Assembly: GCA_964546285.1 (NCBI GenBank) | Contig: CAZJJK010000003.1 | Location: 1 to 64,000 of the forward strand | Source: CAZJJK01 sp964546285 | Lineage (GTDB): Bacteria > Spirochaetota > Spirochaetia > Treponematales > Breznakiellaceae | Reading direction: 5' to 3' | DNA: 64,000 bases | Shown here: in pieces, positions 17,064 through 25,762 of the stretch | How the letters are laid out: the number at the start of each line of letters is the position of its first letter | Numbering within the stretch: the first letter of the stretch is position 1 | Program-made: the position numbers and the translations under genes | The notes under the pieces: generated by a model | What the model was told of the DNA's origin: nothing | The model's database searches: none | Seen by the model: the letters and a program-made list of their open reading frames with translations, nothing else

Positions 17064-17094
17064 GACGCGGGCGCTGGTCGCCCGCGTCCTTTTT
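17064..17094 (+). terminator. Intrinsic terminator between binding protein and permeases
   Basis: GACGCGGGCG (17064-17073) pairs perfectly with CGCCCGCGTC (17079-17088) around CTGGT, followed by CTTTTT. Placed here it would let the binding protein be made in excess of the permeases. Confidence 0.85.
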
Positions 17095-17286
17095 AAGCTC
17101 CGAAAATGAAATGTTAAAGGTTCGTCGATCGAAGATCAGCGCTAATGATCGTGAGCCGGAATCAGTGGGGCAATTTCCCGGCAAATATCATGCCTCACTT
17201 TCTCGGTCATTTGGCCTTACGGGGATGGACAAATCTGTATAGTAATGGGTATTTTTTAAGCTTCGTTTGACTGGAGGTAAGCGCTT

Positions 17287-18258
17287 ATGCAGCGTCAAGG
17301 CGTAAGCTACGCGAAATACGGATATATTTTTTCCATACCGTTCGTATTGGCCTTTTTAGTATTCCAACTTTATCCTTTGTTTTTTTCCGTCGTTATCGCT
17401 TTTACCGATTTACGCGGAATAGGTAGAACAACGTTTAATTTTCTTGAGAATCCGTTTGATAATTTTAAAACGATTATAACCATGGCATCGTTTAGTAAGT
17501 CACTAACTAACACCGCGATGATATGGATTATGAATTTTATTCCACAGCTGTTTATGGCTTTATTGTTAACAGCGTGGTTCACGAACAGAAATTTTAAAGT
17601 AAAGGGACAAGGCCTTTTTAAAGTCCTTATTTATATGCCCAACATTATTACAGCGGGGTCAATCGCCGTTCTGTTTAATTCATTATTTGGTTATCCAAAA
17701 GGTCCCGTTAACGATTTGCTTATGTCGTTAGGTTTAGCGGAGGGGCCTTTAAACTTTTCGCTGATGAAGTGGAACGCCAGGATTGTAGTCGCCTTTGTCC
17801 AGTTCTGGATGTGGTACGGCAATACGATGATTATCTTGATAGCGGGAGTTTTAGGTATAAGTCCGACCTTATTTGAGGCGGCGGAGATTGACGGAGCGTC
17901 AGCGGTACAGATCTTCTTTAAGATTACGTTGCCAAGACTAAAAACGATCATGCTTTACACTTTAGTAACCAGTATGATTGGCGGCCTGACCATGTTTGAT
18001 ATTCCAATGCTTTATTTGAACGCCGGCCCGGATCAAGCCACGCAGACCGCGGCGGTGTTTATTTATAAACAAGCCTTTAGCGGCAGTTATTTATATAACA
18101 GAGCGTCCGCGGCGAGCTTAATCCTATTCGCTATAAGCGCTGTCGTGTCTGGAATAACCTTCTATATTTTACGGGATAAAGATGAAATACTTTTAAGGAA
18201 ACAAAGAAAAGAAATAATCAAAGCGGCTAAAGCCGCCAGCAGGGGGATGGCAGTATGA
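17287..18258 (+). CDS. Sugar ABC transporter permease, MalF/UgpA type
   Basis: One of two membrane subunits of a carbohydrate importer. The 323 residues contain about six hydrophobic helices: the first near 12-35 (IFSIPFVLAFLVFQLYPLFF), the last near 280-300. The EAA loop that contacts the ATPase reads EAAEIDGASAVQIFFKITLP, matching the family consensus. The C-terminus is Lys/Arg-rich and cytoplasmic. GGAGG precedes the ATG. The next permease overlaps it by 4 nt. Codon use is A/T-rich compared with the binding protein. Confidence 0.92.
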   Translation: MQRQGVSYAKYGYIFSIPFVLAFLVFQLYPLFFSVVIAFTDLRGIGRTTFNFLENPFDNFKTIITMASFSKSLTNTAMIWIMNFIPQLFMALLLTAWFTNRNFKVKGQGLFKVLIYMPNIITAGSIAVLFNSLFGYPKGPVNDLLMSLGLAEGPLNFSLMKWNARIVVAFVQFWMWYGNTMIILIAGVLGISPTLFEAAEIDGASAVQIFFKITLPRLKTIMLYTLVTSMIGGLTMFDIPMLYLNAGPDQATQTAAVFIYKQAFSGSYLYNRASAASLILFAISAVVSGITFYILRDKDEILLRKQRKEIIKAAKAASRGMAV

Positions 18259-19103
18259 CCAGAAGTTTATCCGTTTCCCGTAGCATAACGAAGTCAGTCA
18301 TATATGTCGTCTGTATTTTTCTCTCCATATTAAGCATAACGCCGTTTTGGATAATGTTTGTAAACGCGACAAGGGGAACATTTGAAATACAGGGTAGTTC
18401 ATTGGCCTTGTTGCCTTCCACTCATTTAATTGATAATTTTAAGATATTGATGGGAAAAACTTTTAATCCCATTACTGGTTTTATCAATTCCATGATTATT
18501 TCCTGCGGCGCTACTTTCTGCGCGGTCTATTTTTCATCTTTGACAGCCTATGGTTTGGTCGCGTATAGCTGGAAATTACGGCAGCCATTTTTTACCTTTA
18601 TCATGGCCATTCTGATGATTCCCGGTCAGGTCTTTACTATAGGGTTTTATCAGTTTATGTATCGTATCCATTGGACAAATACCTTTTGGCCTCTAATTCT
18701 TCCGGCAATCGCCTCTCCGGGGATGGTCTTCTTTATGAGGCAGTATCTGCTTGCTACCTTGTCGTTGGATATAGTAAGTTCAGCTAGAATAGACGGCGCG
18801 GGCGAATATTATACATTTAATAAGATCATCCTCCCAATTATGAAGCCGGCTATGGCTACCCAGGCAATTTTCTCCTTTGTGTTCACTTGGAACAATCTCT
18901 TTATGCCCTTAATTTTATTAACGGACAATAAAAAGTACACCATGCCTATCATGGTAAGCTTACTTAGAGGGGATATCTATAAAACGGAATTAGGCTCGGT
19001 TTATCTTGGAATAGCCTTAACCGTGTTGCCTTTATTCGTCATATATTTCTTCCTTTCTAAATACATTATAGCGGGTGTCGCTCTTGGTGCCGTTAAGGAA
19101 TAG
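18255..19103 (+). CDS. Sugar ABC transporter permease, MalG/UgpE type
   Basis: Second membrane subunit of the same importer. The 282 residues have six predicted helices (first near 16-36), and the EAA loop is SARIDGAGEYYTFNKIILP. The N-terminal periplasmic part (NATRGTFEIQGSSLALLPS) is typical of the class. Its ATG overlaps the upstream stop (ATGA). No ATP-binding subunit gene is adjacent; a shared MsmK-type ATPase encoded elsewhere is usual for this transporter class. A perfect terminator follows. Confidence 0.92.
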   Translation: MTRSLSVSRSITKSVIYVVCIFLSILSITPFWIMFVNATRGTFEIQGSSLALLPSTHLIDNFKILMGKTFNPITGFINSMIISCGATFCAVYFSSLTAYGLVAYSWKLRQPFFTFIMAILMIPGQVFTIGFYQFMYRIHWTNTFWPLILPAIASPGMVFFMRQYLLATLSLDIVSSARIDGAGEYYTFNKIILPIMKPAMATQAIFSFVFTWNNLFMPLILLTDNKKYTMPIMVSLLRGDIYKTELGSVYLGIALTVLPLFVIYFFLSKYIIAGVALGAVKE

Positions 19104-19145
19104 AGCGGGATTAAGATAATGCCAGCGTGATTAGTGTATTTGAAT

Positions 19146-19175
19146 AAAACAAGCCGCCTAAAGGCGGCTTGTTTT
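19146..19175. terminator. Bidirectional intrinsic terminator
   Basis: AAAACAAGCCGCC (19146-19158) pairs perfectly with GGCGGCTTGTTTT (19163-19175) around TAAA, a 13-bp stem with A-run and T-run on either side. It sits between the convergent permease and M23 peptidase genes and would work for both strands. Confidence 0.88.
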
Positions 19176-19231
19176 ATTATTTCCCTTCATAATCAGCACG
19201 AACCGTGTGTTTATGCTCAGGCGCTCTTACT

Positions 19232-20239
19232 TTAATGCATCAGATTTAGCGGATTAACGGTTATTCCATTTTTAAACACACCAAAATGAAGATGGCTGCC
19301 CGTGCTAAGGCCGGTGCTGCCGACATCGCCTATACGCTGGCCCGTTTTTACCTTCTGTCCCGCGGTGACTTTAATAACGCTTAGGTGCGCGTAAAAACTA
19401 CGATATCCGGAATGATGCGTTATATAGATATAATTACCCGCGTTAACATCAAAACCCGTCGCGCTGACCTTGCCGTCCATAGCCGCTTTTACAATAGTTC
19501 CCATAGGCGCGGCAATATCCAAGCCTGAATGGAATTGCCTAACGCCGGTGAAGGGACTGTTTCGGTATCCGTATTTAGAAGATATGTAGCCCTTAACCGG
19601 CCACGCGAAAAGATCTCCGTTGATTTCCTGTAGAGTAACACGCTTCAAGCGAGCGGAAGGGATAAATATCTTTGTGTCTTTATCTGGTTCAATACCGGAT
19701 TCTAATTCATTGATGGAGCGGATAAGCTCCGCCTCAACGCCATACTTTTGCGAAATAGCGTCTACCGTATCGGAGGAGGTGACGCTATGCAAAATACCAT
19801 CGTGGTTAGGAATACGCAGAATCTGACCGATTTGCAGTAAGCGTGAGTTTCGGATGTCGTTAAAGGAAAGGATAGTATCCTGCGCTAAACCATAACTTTT
19901 AGCTATCTCGCTCACCGTATCTCCCTTAACAACCGTATACTCTTCCCATAGCAAACGCGGGGCTCTTTCCTCAATTAAAAGCTGCGCGCCGCTACCCACG
20001 CCAGGGGGGCTGTCATCAGCTTCGGCTGTGACCTCAATTGTCTCCGCTTCAATGATGGATTCCGGTTTACTAGCGGCACAGCTATCTATCTGCAAAACTA
20101 AATACAGCGCTGGTAAAGCTAAGGCGAAAACGGTGGCGAATAGAGGTACGCCTTGCCAAAAGCGACTCTTAAAAGAAGCTTTATCCCCCGTATTTCTTTC
20201 AACATCGTGTTTATCTCGATTTTCACGTATCCGATCCAA
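19232..20239 (-). CDS. LysM/M23 cell-wall endopeptidase
   Basis: Membrane-anchored protein that binds and probably cuts peptidoglycan cross-links, or activates such cutting. In 335 residues: a charged N-terminus; a membrane helix ~28-48 (FATVFALALPALYLVLQI); LysM 1 (YTVVKGDTVSEIAKSYGL, ~100-145); LysM 2 (HSVTSSDTVDAISQKYGV, ~150-195); and a C-terminal M23 domain. The zinc-site residues are kept: HSGLDIA (HxxxD) and HLHFG. A catalytically active lysostaphin-type fold is therefore likely. The start is TTG at 20239, preceded by GAGGGGAG; no nearby ATG fits better. Confidence 0.9.
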   Translation of the reverse strand: MDRIRENRDKHDVERNTGDKASFKSRFWQGVPLFATVFALALPALYLVLQIDSCAASKPESIIEAETIEVTAEADDSPPGVGSGAQLLIEERAPRLLWEEYTVVKGDTVSEIAKSYGLAQDTILSFNDIRNSRLLQIGQILRIPNHDGILHSVTSSDTVDAISQKYGVEAELIRSINELESGIEPDKDTKIFIPSARLKRVTLQEINGDLFAWPVKGYISSKYGYRNSPFTGVRQFHSGLDIAAPMGTIVKAAMDGKVSATGFDVNAGNYIYITHHSGYRSFYAHLSVIKVTAGQKVKTGQRIGDVGSTGLSTGSHLHFGVFKNGITVNPLNLMH

Positions 20240-20341
20240 AACCGGCTCCCCTCTGAAGTATATTATGATTTATCGGCATATAGCGTTGGCCAACTGAGGC
20301 TGTCATGTACGGTATTATAAACCCAATTTCGCGGAGTGGTG

Positions 20342-20938
20342 TTACTGAGCATCGTCGCGGGGGGAGTCGTTTTTTCCGTTTAAAATATCGCGGATAACCG
20401 CCGCGCGCTCATAATCCTCAGCTTCTACCGCCCTTTCAAGTTCTTCTAAAAGAGAACTTTCTTGATCGCTAAGCGGGGGGGTACGTATTTCGCCGCCATT
20501 TCTGTTTTGCTTGTCATCACGCGCCGAGATATCCATCACTAGATCGATGGATACGCCAGCGGCATCAATGATGCTCTCCGCTATATACACCGGGCATTTT
20601 TGTCTCACCGCTAAAGCGAGAGCATCGGAAGGACGCGCATCCACTATTATTTCCTCATTTCCTTTACCAAGGATCAATTTCGCGAAAAAGGTATTGTCCT
20701 TTAAATCGTTTATCTCAATTCGTGACAATACGGCGTTAAGACTGTTCAGCAGCGCTATGATAAGATCATGTGTTAGGGGCCTTGGCATCGGGACGTCGCC
20801 AAGGCCTATTAAAAGGGATTGAGTTTCGGCTTGGCCAATGAAAATCGGTACGGCCAAGTCAGAACCGATGGGGCGTACCAATACGGCGTTGCCTTCTTCG
20901 GTATGAGCGACGGTCCATATTTCGGCTTGAACCAGCAT
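20342..20938 (-). CDS. DUF151/bifunctional nuclease-family protein with C-terminal UVR motif
   Basis: Contains the BFN/DUF151 domain (residues ~1-135: PIGSDLAVPIFIGQAETQSL, DARPSDALALAVR) followed by a UVR motif (EELERAVEAEDYERAAVIRD) like that of UvrB/ClpC adaptors. Members of this pairing are widespread in bacteria; nuclease activity is shown only for a few, so the role here is open. 198 residues from the ATG at 20938, which follows AAGGTGAG; a GTG two codons earlier overlaps the ribosome site. It lies 103 nt upstream of the M23 gene on the same strand and may be cotranscribed. Confidence 0.9.
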   Translation of the reverse strand: MLVQAEIWTVAHTEEGNAVLVRPIGSDLAVPIFIGQAETQSLLIGLGDVPMPRPLTHDLIIALLNSLNAVLSRIEINDLKDNTFFAKLILGKGNEEIIVDARPSDALALAVRQKCPVYIAESIIDAAGVSIDLVMDISARDDKQNRNGGEIRTPPLSDQESSLLEELERAVEAEDYERAAVIRDILNGKNDSPRDDAQ

Positions 20939-21148
20939 ACTCACCTTAAAACCTCACTAAACGGATAAAAACCAAGAAAGCGTTTCGCGAAGGCCCTATA
21001 ACATTTATAGGATACCCGGTTATACTCACCATCTGTTCTTATAGTTTAATGGATAGGGCGCGCCTTAGGAAGCGTTTTGGCGCTAAATGGCATCTGGAAG
21101 CGTATCTATTCATTAATTTCCAATACCGTATTTTACCATGAGGTAGCT

Positions 21149-21775
21149 GTGTCATCTTATGAATCCGCCGATTTTTGGTCACTAAAAGCTAAAAAGGAAG
21201 GATATCCGGCGCGATCGGTCTATAAGTTAAAAGAAATCGATGAAAAATTTTCCCTTATCCCGAAAATATCCGATAGGCGTCGTTCTCGTTTTCACATCCT
21301 TGATCTGGGCGCCGCCCCAGGCAGTTGGAGCTTATACGCTCTTAGAAAATTAAACGGAGCCGGGTTTTTAACCGCGGTGGATCTTTCGCCTTTATCCCGC
21401 CAGTATGATCATGGTTTATTTGACAGTGAGAATTTTCGTTTTTTCCAGGGAGACATAACGGATTCCAATCTGAAGGCTGATATTCGTGGAAACGGCCCGT
21501 ATGACCTAATCTTGAGCGATGCCGCCCCCGCGACCACCGGTGTCCGAACGATAGATGCCGAGCGTTCTCTAGAACTAGTGGAAGCCGTGTCCGACTACGC
21601 TGAAGCGTACCTAAGCGGTCAGGGCGCTCTGGTAGTTAAGGTTTTTCAAGGAGGCGGAGAGCGGGAGGTTTTATTGAAATTAAGAAAACGTTTCGCCACC
21701 GTAAAAACCTTTAAGCCTGTCAGTTGCCGCTCTGAATCTTTTGAGACATATTTTGTCGCGCTAGGCAAACGGTGA
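21149..21775 (+). CDS. rlmE: 23S rRNA 2'-O-ribose methyltransferase RlmE/FtsJ
   Basis: Methylates a ribose in the peptidyl-transferase region of 23S rRNA. The 208 residues match the usual RlmE length when the GTG at 21149 (preceded by GAGGT) is used; an upstream ATG at 21077 would add 24 unrelated residues. The K-D-K-E catalytic tetrad is visible: Lys in SVYKLKEID, Asp in LILSDAAPATTG, Lys in LVVKVFQGG, Glu in CRSESFETYFVA. The SAM loop is DLGAAPGSWS. It is divergent from the DUF151 gene. Confidence 0.92.
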   Translation: MSSYESADFWSLKAKKEGYPARSVYKLKEIDEKFSLIPKISDRRRSRFHILDLGAAPGSWSLYALRKLNGAGFLTAVDLSPLSRQYDHGLFDSENFRFFQGDITDSNLKADIRGNGPYDLILSDAAPATTGVRTIDAERSLELVEAVSDYAEAYLSGQGALVVKVFQGGGEREVLLKLRKRFATVKTFKPVSCRSESFETYFVALGKR

Positions 21776-21836
21776 AAATTAGCTTACCGATTAAGCGTGT
21801 TGACGGTACCGCGTTTTTTCATTTACAGGTATCGAC

Positions 21837-21865
21837 TTGACGGCGCTTTACGCCTGTGGTATATC
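21837..21865 (+). promoter_or_regulatory. Promoter of the GH94 phosphorylase gene
   Basis: TTGACG (21837-21842), 17-nt spacer, TATATC (21860-21865); leader of about 90 nt to the ATG at 21958. The promoter supports the later start of that gene, since the long open frame begins inside it. Confidence 0.6.
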
Positions 21866-21957
21866 CTGCTTGGTTAGTACTATCAACCAACTTATTATTT
21901 ATTTGCCGCGGGTGGTATCCTTATTGTGGGCCCATCGCGGGCAGTTGGAGGTTCCTG

Positions 21958-24402
21958 ATGCGTTTTGGGCATTTTGACGATACGCGGCGTGAATATGTTA
22001 TTGAAACCCCCCAGACTCCCTATCCATGGATCAATTATTTGGGTGCTGATTCTTTTTTCTCCCTTGTGTCCAATACCGCCGGCGGCTACGCGTTTTACCG
22101 AGACGCTCGGCTACGGCGGCTGACTCGTTACAGGTATAATGATGTTCCTTTAGACGGGAATGGACGGTATTTCTATATAAGAGAGTTGGATGCTTCTGGG
22201 CGTCCTTCTGGAGCCGCCTGGAATCCGGGTTGGAAGCCAACACGAACAGACTTGGATAGCTATGAATGCCGCCATGGTCTAGGGCGAACCACTATTATCG
22301 CTGAAAAAAATGGAATCCGTGCTACCTTGAGACTGCTTGTACCGCTCGGCCAGACGGCTGAAGTTCAAGAATTGGTTCTTGAAAACCTTACCCAAACAAG
22401 CAAAAGACTTTGTGTTCATTCATTTGTTGAATTTTGTCTTTGGAACGCGCTGGATGATTTTACCAACTTCCAAAGGAACCTTTCCACGGGCCAGGTTGAA
22501 GTAGAGGCCGCCGCTATTTATCATGTTACCGAGTATCGCGAGCGGCGGAATCATTACTCGTTTTATTGGACATCCGCGCCTATCGCTGGTTTTGATACCG
22601 ATCGCGATGCTTTTGTCGGTCCCGATGGGGATTATCGTATGCCTCAGGCGGTAGAATCGGCTTCAAGCCAGAATTCTATCGCGGACGGTTGGTCGCCGAT
22701 AGCCTCACATCGAATTGAATGGGAACTCAAGCCTGGCGCTATGGAACGCGCGGTTTTTGTCCTAGGCTATGTTGAAAACGATCCTGAAGCGAAGTGGGAA
22801 AAACCGGGTGTCGTGGAAAAATCCAAGGCTAAAGCGTTGCAGCGGCATTTTAGCAAAGCGGATTCTTTTGACTCGGCGTGGAACGAATTGGAACAATTTT
22901 GGACCGAAAAATTATCCCATTTCAATATTGCCAGCGGTGATGAAAAACTGGATAGAATGGCGAATATTTGGAACCAATATCAATGCGTTGTCACGTACAA
23001 TCTGGCTCGTTCCGCTTCTTATTTTGAGAGCGGTATAGGCAGAGGAATAGGTTTCCGTGATACCTGTCAAGATCTTCTCGGCTTTGTCCACCTAATGCCG
23101 GAGAAGGCCCGCGAGCGGCTTTTTGACGTCGCTTCGACACAGTTCCCCTCCGGTGGGGCTTATCACCAATTCCAGCCTCTTACCAAGCGCGGTAACGCCG
23201 ATATAGGCGGCAACTTTAACGATGACCCTTTATGGTTGGTTATCGGCGTATCGGGATATCTTAAAGAAACTGGGGATTTCGATTTCCTTGATACGATTAT
23301 TCCCTTTGACAACGATCCTAAGAACGCCGCCAGCCTTTTTGAGCATTTGAAGAGATCCTTTAATCACCCTTTGAATAATCTTGGACCTCATGGTTTGCCG
23401 CTGATTGGCCGCGCCGATTGGAATGATTGTCTTAATCTGAATTGCTTCTCCACCGATCCAAACGATTCATTTCAGACCAGCGGAAACGCGGATGGGCGCG
23501 TCGCGGAATCGGTATTGATAGGCCAGATGTTCCTGTATGCCGCTCCTGATTATATAGCGATTTGCGAACGCATGGGGGAGCTGGCTGAAGCCGAGAAGGC
23601 TAGACAGGCGGCTAAAGAAATGGAGAAGGCCCTGCTTGAGTCTGGCTGGGACGGTTCTTGGTTTGTCCGCGCTTATGACGACGCTGGGCGTAAAATTGGA
23701 TCTAAGGATTGCGAGGACGGAAAGATCTATATTGAGACGCAGGGTTTTGGCGCGATGGCCCTTGTCGGCGCCGCCCAAGATTATCCTAAAAAAGCCTTGG
23801 ACGCGGTCGCTAAATATTTGGATACGCCGCATGGCGTTGTTATTCTGGATCCGCCTTATCGGACTTATCATCTAGAACTGGGCGAGGTTTCCTCCTACCC
23901 GCCAGGATATAAAGAAAACGCCGGCATTTTTTGCCATAACAACCCCTGGGTCATGATTGGGGAAGTGCGTGTGGGCAGGCCGGATAGGGCTTTCGCCTAT
24001 TGGAAAAAGATAGCTCCGGCTTATCGTGAGGAATATTCTGAAATCCACCGAATGGAACCCTATGTCTATGCGCAAATGATCGCTGGCAAGGGCGCTAAAC
24101 GTCATGGCGAAGCGAAGAATTCTTGGCTTACCGGAACCGCCGCCTGGAATTTTGTCGCTTTGTCTCAATGGATTATCGGTATTAGACCTGAATTCGATAG
24201 TCTCCGCATTGAACCGCGTTTACCGGCGCACATTAAGAAGGCAAAGATTCATCGGCGTTTCCGCGCTTGCGATTATGAAATTGAGATAGAAAACGTGGAT
24301 CCGAATGGCGGCGTTTCGGTATATGTAAACGACCAATTATGTGAAGGCTCGTTGGTGCCGCCTTCTGGTCAGCTCATAAAGGTACGGGTGAGAATCGCTT
24401 AA
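21958..24402 (+). CDS. GH94 cellobiose (or related beta-glucan disaccharide) phosphorylase
   Basis: Phosphorolyses a beta-linked disaccharide, most likely cellobiose, to glucose-1-phosphate and glucose in the cytoplasm, saving ATP. From the ATG at 21958 (GGAGG upstream) it has 814 residues, the normal size for cellobiose phosphorylase. An N-terminal beta-sandwich begins MRFGHFDDTRREYVI with WINYLGADSFFSLVSNTAGGY. The (alpha/alpha)6 catalytic domain has GRADWNDCLNL, whose first Asp (near residue 486) is the proton donor, and SSYPPGYKENAGIFCHNNPW. Substrate choice between cellobiose and related sugars cannot be settled by eye. Confidence 0.9.
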   Translation: MRFGHFDDTRREYVIETPQTPYPWINYLGADSFFSLVSNTAGGYAFYRDARLRRLTRYRYNDVPLDGNGRYFYIRELDASGRPSGAAWNPGWKPTRTDLDSYECRHGLGRTTIIAEKNGIRATLRLLVPLGQTAEVQELVLENLTQTSKRLCVHSFVEFCLWNALDDFTNFQRNLSTGQVEVEAAAIYHVTEYRERRNHYSFYWTSAPIAGFDTDRDAFVGPDGDYRMPQAVESASSQNSIADGWSPIASHRIEWELKPGAMERAVFVLGYVENDPEAKWEKPGVVEKSKAKALQRHFSKADSFDSAWNELEQFWTEKLSHFNIASGDEKLDRMANIWNQYQCVVTYNLARSASYFESGIGRGIGFRDTCQDLLGFVHLMPEKARERLFDVASTQFPSGGAYHQFQPLTKRGNADIGGNFNDDPLWLVIGVSGYLKETGDFDFLDTIIPFDNDPKNAASLFEHLKRSFNHPLNNLGPHGLPLIGRADWNDCLNLNCFSTDPNDSFQTSGNADGRVAESVLIGQMFLYAAPDYIAICERMGELAEAEKARQAAKEMEKALLESGWDGSWFVRAYDDAGRKIGSKDCEDGKIYIETQGFGAMALVGAAQDYPKKALDAVAKYLDTPHGVVILDPPYRTYHLELGEVSSYPPGYKENAGIFCHNNPWVMIGEVRVGRPDRAFAYWKKIAPAYREEYSEIHRMEPYVYAQMIAGKGAKRHGEAKNSWLTGTAAWNFVALSQWIIGIRPEFDSLRIEPRLPAHIKKAKIHRRFRACDYEIEIENVDPNGGVSVYVNDQLCEGSLVPPSGQLIKVRVRIA

Positions 24403-24412
24403 CGCGCCTTAG

Positions 24413-24441
24413 TTGCTCATTGACGACTCTCATGGTATCCT
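24413..24441 (+). promoter_or_regulatory. Leaderless promoter of the SUMF1-domain gene
   Basis: TTGCTC (24413-24418), 17-nt spacer, TATCCT (24436-24441), then only 6 nt to the ATG at 24448. No ribosome binding site precedes the ATG. The predicted transcript would start at or next to the ATG. Confidence 0.65.
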
Positions 24442-24447
24442 AGCTTT

Positions 24448-25269
24448 ATGAGAAAGGTTTTTTACTCAATCGTGTGGCCTCTCGTGTTTTTTATGGTGAT
24501 CGTGTCCAGCCTATCCGCTCAAGAAGCGGCGCTTCCAGATATGATTCTGGTAGTGGGCGGTACTTATCTGCGGGGCAGCGCCGAACAGCCTTACGCGGCG
24601 AGTGAGCGGGTCCATGAAACGACCGTATCGGACTATTATCTCGCGTGTACTGAAATAAGCCAGGCGCAGTATAAAGCGGTGATGGGTGCTAACCCTTCAA
24701 AAATAGCCGGCGCCGATAAGCCCGTGGATTCCGTTTCCTGGCTGGACGCTGTGTCATACTGCAATAAGCGGAGCGAGCGCGAAGGCTTTGACTCCGCGTA
24801 CCAGATTAAAGGATCCTCCGTTATCTGGGACTCCTCTAAAAACGGTTATCGTCTGCCAACTGAGGCGGAATGGGAATACGCCGCCAGAGGCGGCGTTTCC
24901 GGCGCTATTGGTGAGGTACCGCTTAAAAAAGCGCCTTTTGCCGGTTCCTTCAACGCTGATGACGTTGCCTGGTATGATAGGAATAGTGGGAAGACCACAA
25001 AGGCGGTAGCCACAAAAAAGGCCAACGAATTAGGCTTTTATGATATGAGCGGCAATGTTTGGGAATGGTGTTGGGATTGGTTTGGCGAATACCCCAAGGG
25101 AGCGGTAATAAACCCTACGGGCTCGGAAAAGGCTAGCGGTCAGCGGGTCTTGCGCGGCGGCGCTTGGTTTACCCCAAGTCCCCTTTTGAGAACGACCTAT
25201 CGTTACTGGAGCGCCCCAAGTTTTAAGGCCAATACGGTGGGATTTAGGGTGGCGAGAAACGCGTCATAA
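24448..25269 (+). CDS. Exported SUMF1/FGE-like domain protein without the catalytic cysteines
   Basis: The 273 residues begin with a signal peptide (hydrophobic core VFFMVIVSSLSA) and then a full formylglycine-generating-enzyme (SUMF1) fold: MILVVGGTYLRGS, ACTEISQAQYKAVMG, RLPTEAEWEYAARGG, DMSGNVWEWCWDWF, RVLRGGAWF, VGFRVAR. In true FGE two Cys follow the RGGSW segment; here it reads RGGAWFTPSPLLRT with no Cys. So it is a SUMF1-fold protein of other function, common in spirochaetes and Bacteroidetes, not a sulfatase activator. Possible roles are binding or cell-surface structure. The promoter abuts the ATG. Confidence 0.88.
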   Translation: MRKVFYSIVWPLVFFMVIVSSLSAQEAALPDMILVVGGTYLRGSAEQPYAASERVHETTVSDYYLACTEISQAQYKAVMGANPSKIAGADKPVDSVSWLDAVSYCNKRSEREGFDSAYQIKGSSVIWDSSKNGYRLPTEAEWEYAARGGVSGAIGEVPLKKAPFAGSFNADDVAWYDRNSGKTTKAVATKKANELGFYDMSGNVWEWCWDWFGEYPKGAVINPTGSEKASGQRVLRGGAWFTPSPLLRTTYRYWSAPSFKANTVGFRVARNAS

Positions 25270-25354
25270 ATAAAAAAGGCCTGGTGAGGAAGCGGCTGAT
25301 TTTTCGCGCGCCCCTGGATAACGCGGCGTTTAATAAATAGGCGCTATCAATAAA

Positions 25355-25762
25355 CTACTCAAAGAAAGCTGATTCTATTATTAGATCTTTGGCTTCTCCT
25401 AGCTCATCGATATGGCGGTAGGCGACATTTAATTCGGTATAGACCGACTGGCCGCTCGGGATAAGCTGAGCGCAGTGTAGACTGAGATGATAGAGGTCCA
25501 TATTCGTTTTCCAGCGTAATGAAGCGATGCTTTGCTCAATAGAGCTTTTCCCGGTATTTACGATCCGAAACACGAGATTCGCGCCGCTATAATAGGAATC
25601 GTCAGTATCATATACTTGGATTAAGCTGATTTCTCCCCTTGGCGTCCAATCCTCAAGCGAGCACGATATCAGTATGCCGCTGATGGAAAGCACCGCTATG
25701 AGCGGCGCGTATAACGACGTCTTGAAACGAGGGGGTACGCTTATGAATCTTCTTCTCGCCAT
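25355..25762 (-). CDS. Small lipoprotein, third gene of the C39/barrel operon
   Basis: A 135-residue protein I do not recognise. From the ATG at 25762, preceded by AGGAGG, it has a basic N-terminus, a hydrophobic stretch and the lipobox LISC, giving a lipidated Cys near residue 35. The mature part (FRIVNTGKSSIEQSIASLRWK, PSGQSVYTELNV) looks like a small beta-sandwich of the Ig/CARDB kind. It overlaps the preceding barrel gene by 22 nt, so the two are coupled. Probably periplasmic-facing on a membrane leaflet; partner of the barrel by context only. Confidence 0.78.
   Translation of the reverse strand: MARRRFISVPPRFKTSLYAPLIAVLSISGILISCSLEDWTPRGEISLIQVYDTDDSYYSGANLVFRIVNTGKSSIEQSIASLRWKTNMDLYHLSLHCAQLIPSGQSVYTELNVAYRHIDELGEAKDLIIESAFFE

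Noticed and set aside
21035..21085. A tRNA-like 5' half: a D-arm-like TAGTTTAATGGATA upstream of rlmE.
   Set aside because: No T-arm and no matching acceptor strand, and the anticodon stem does not pair. Too weak to call a gene or remnant.
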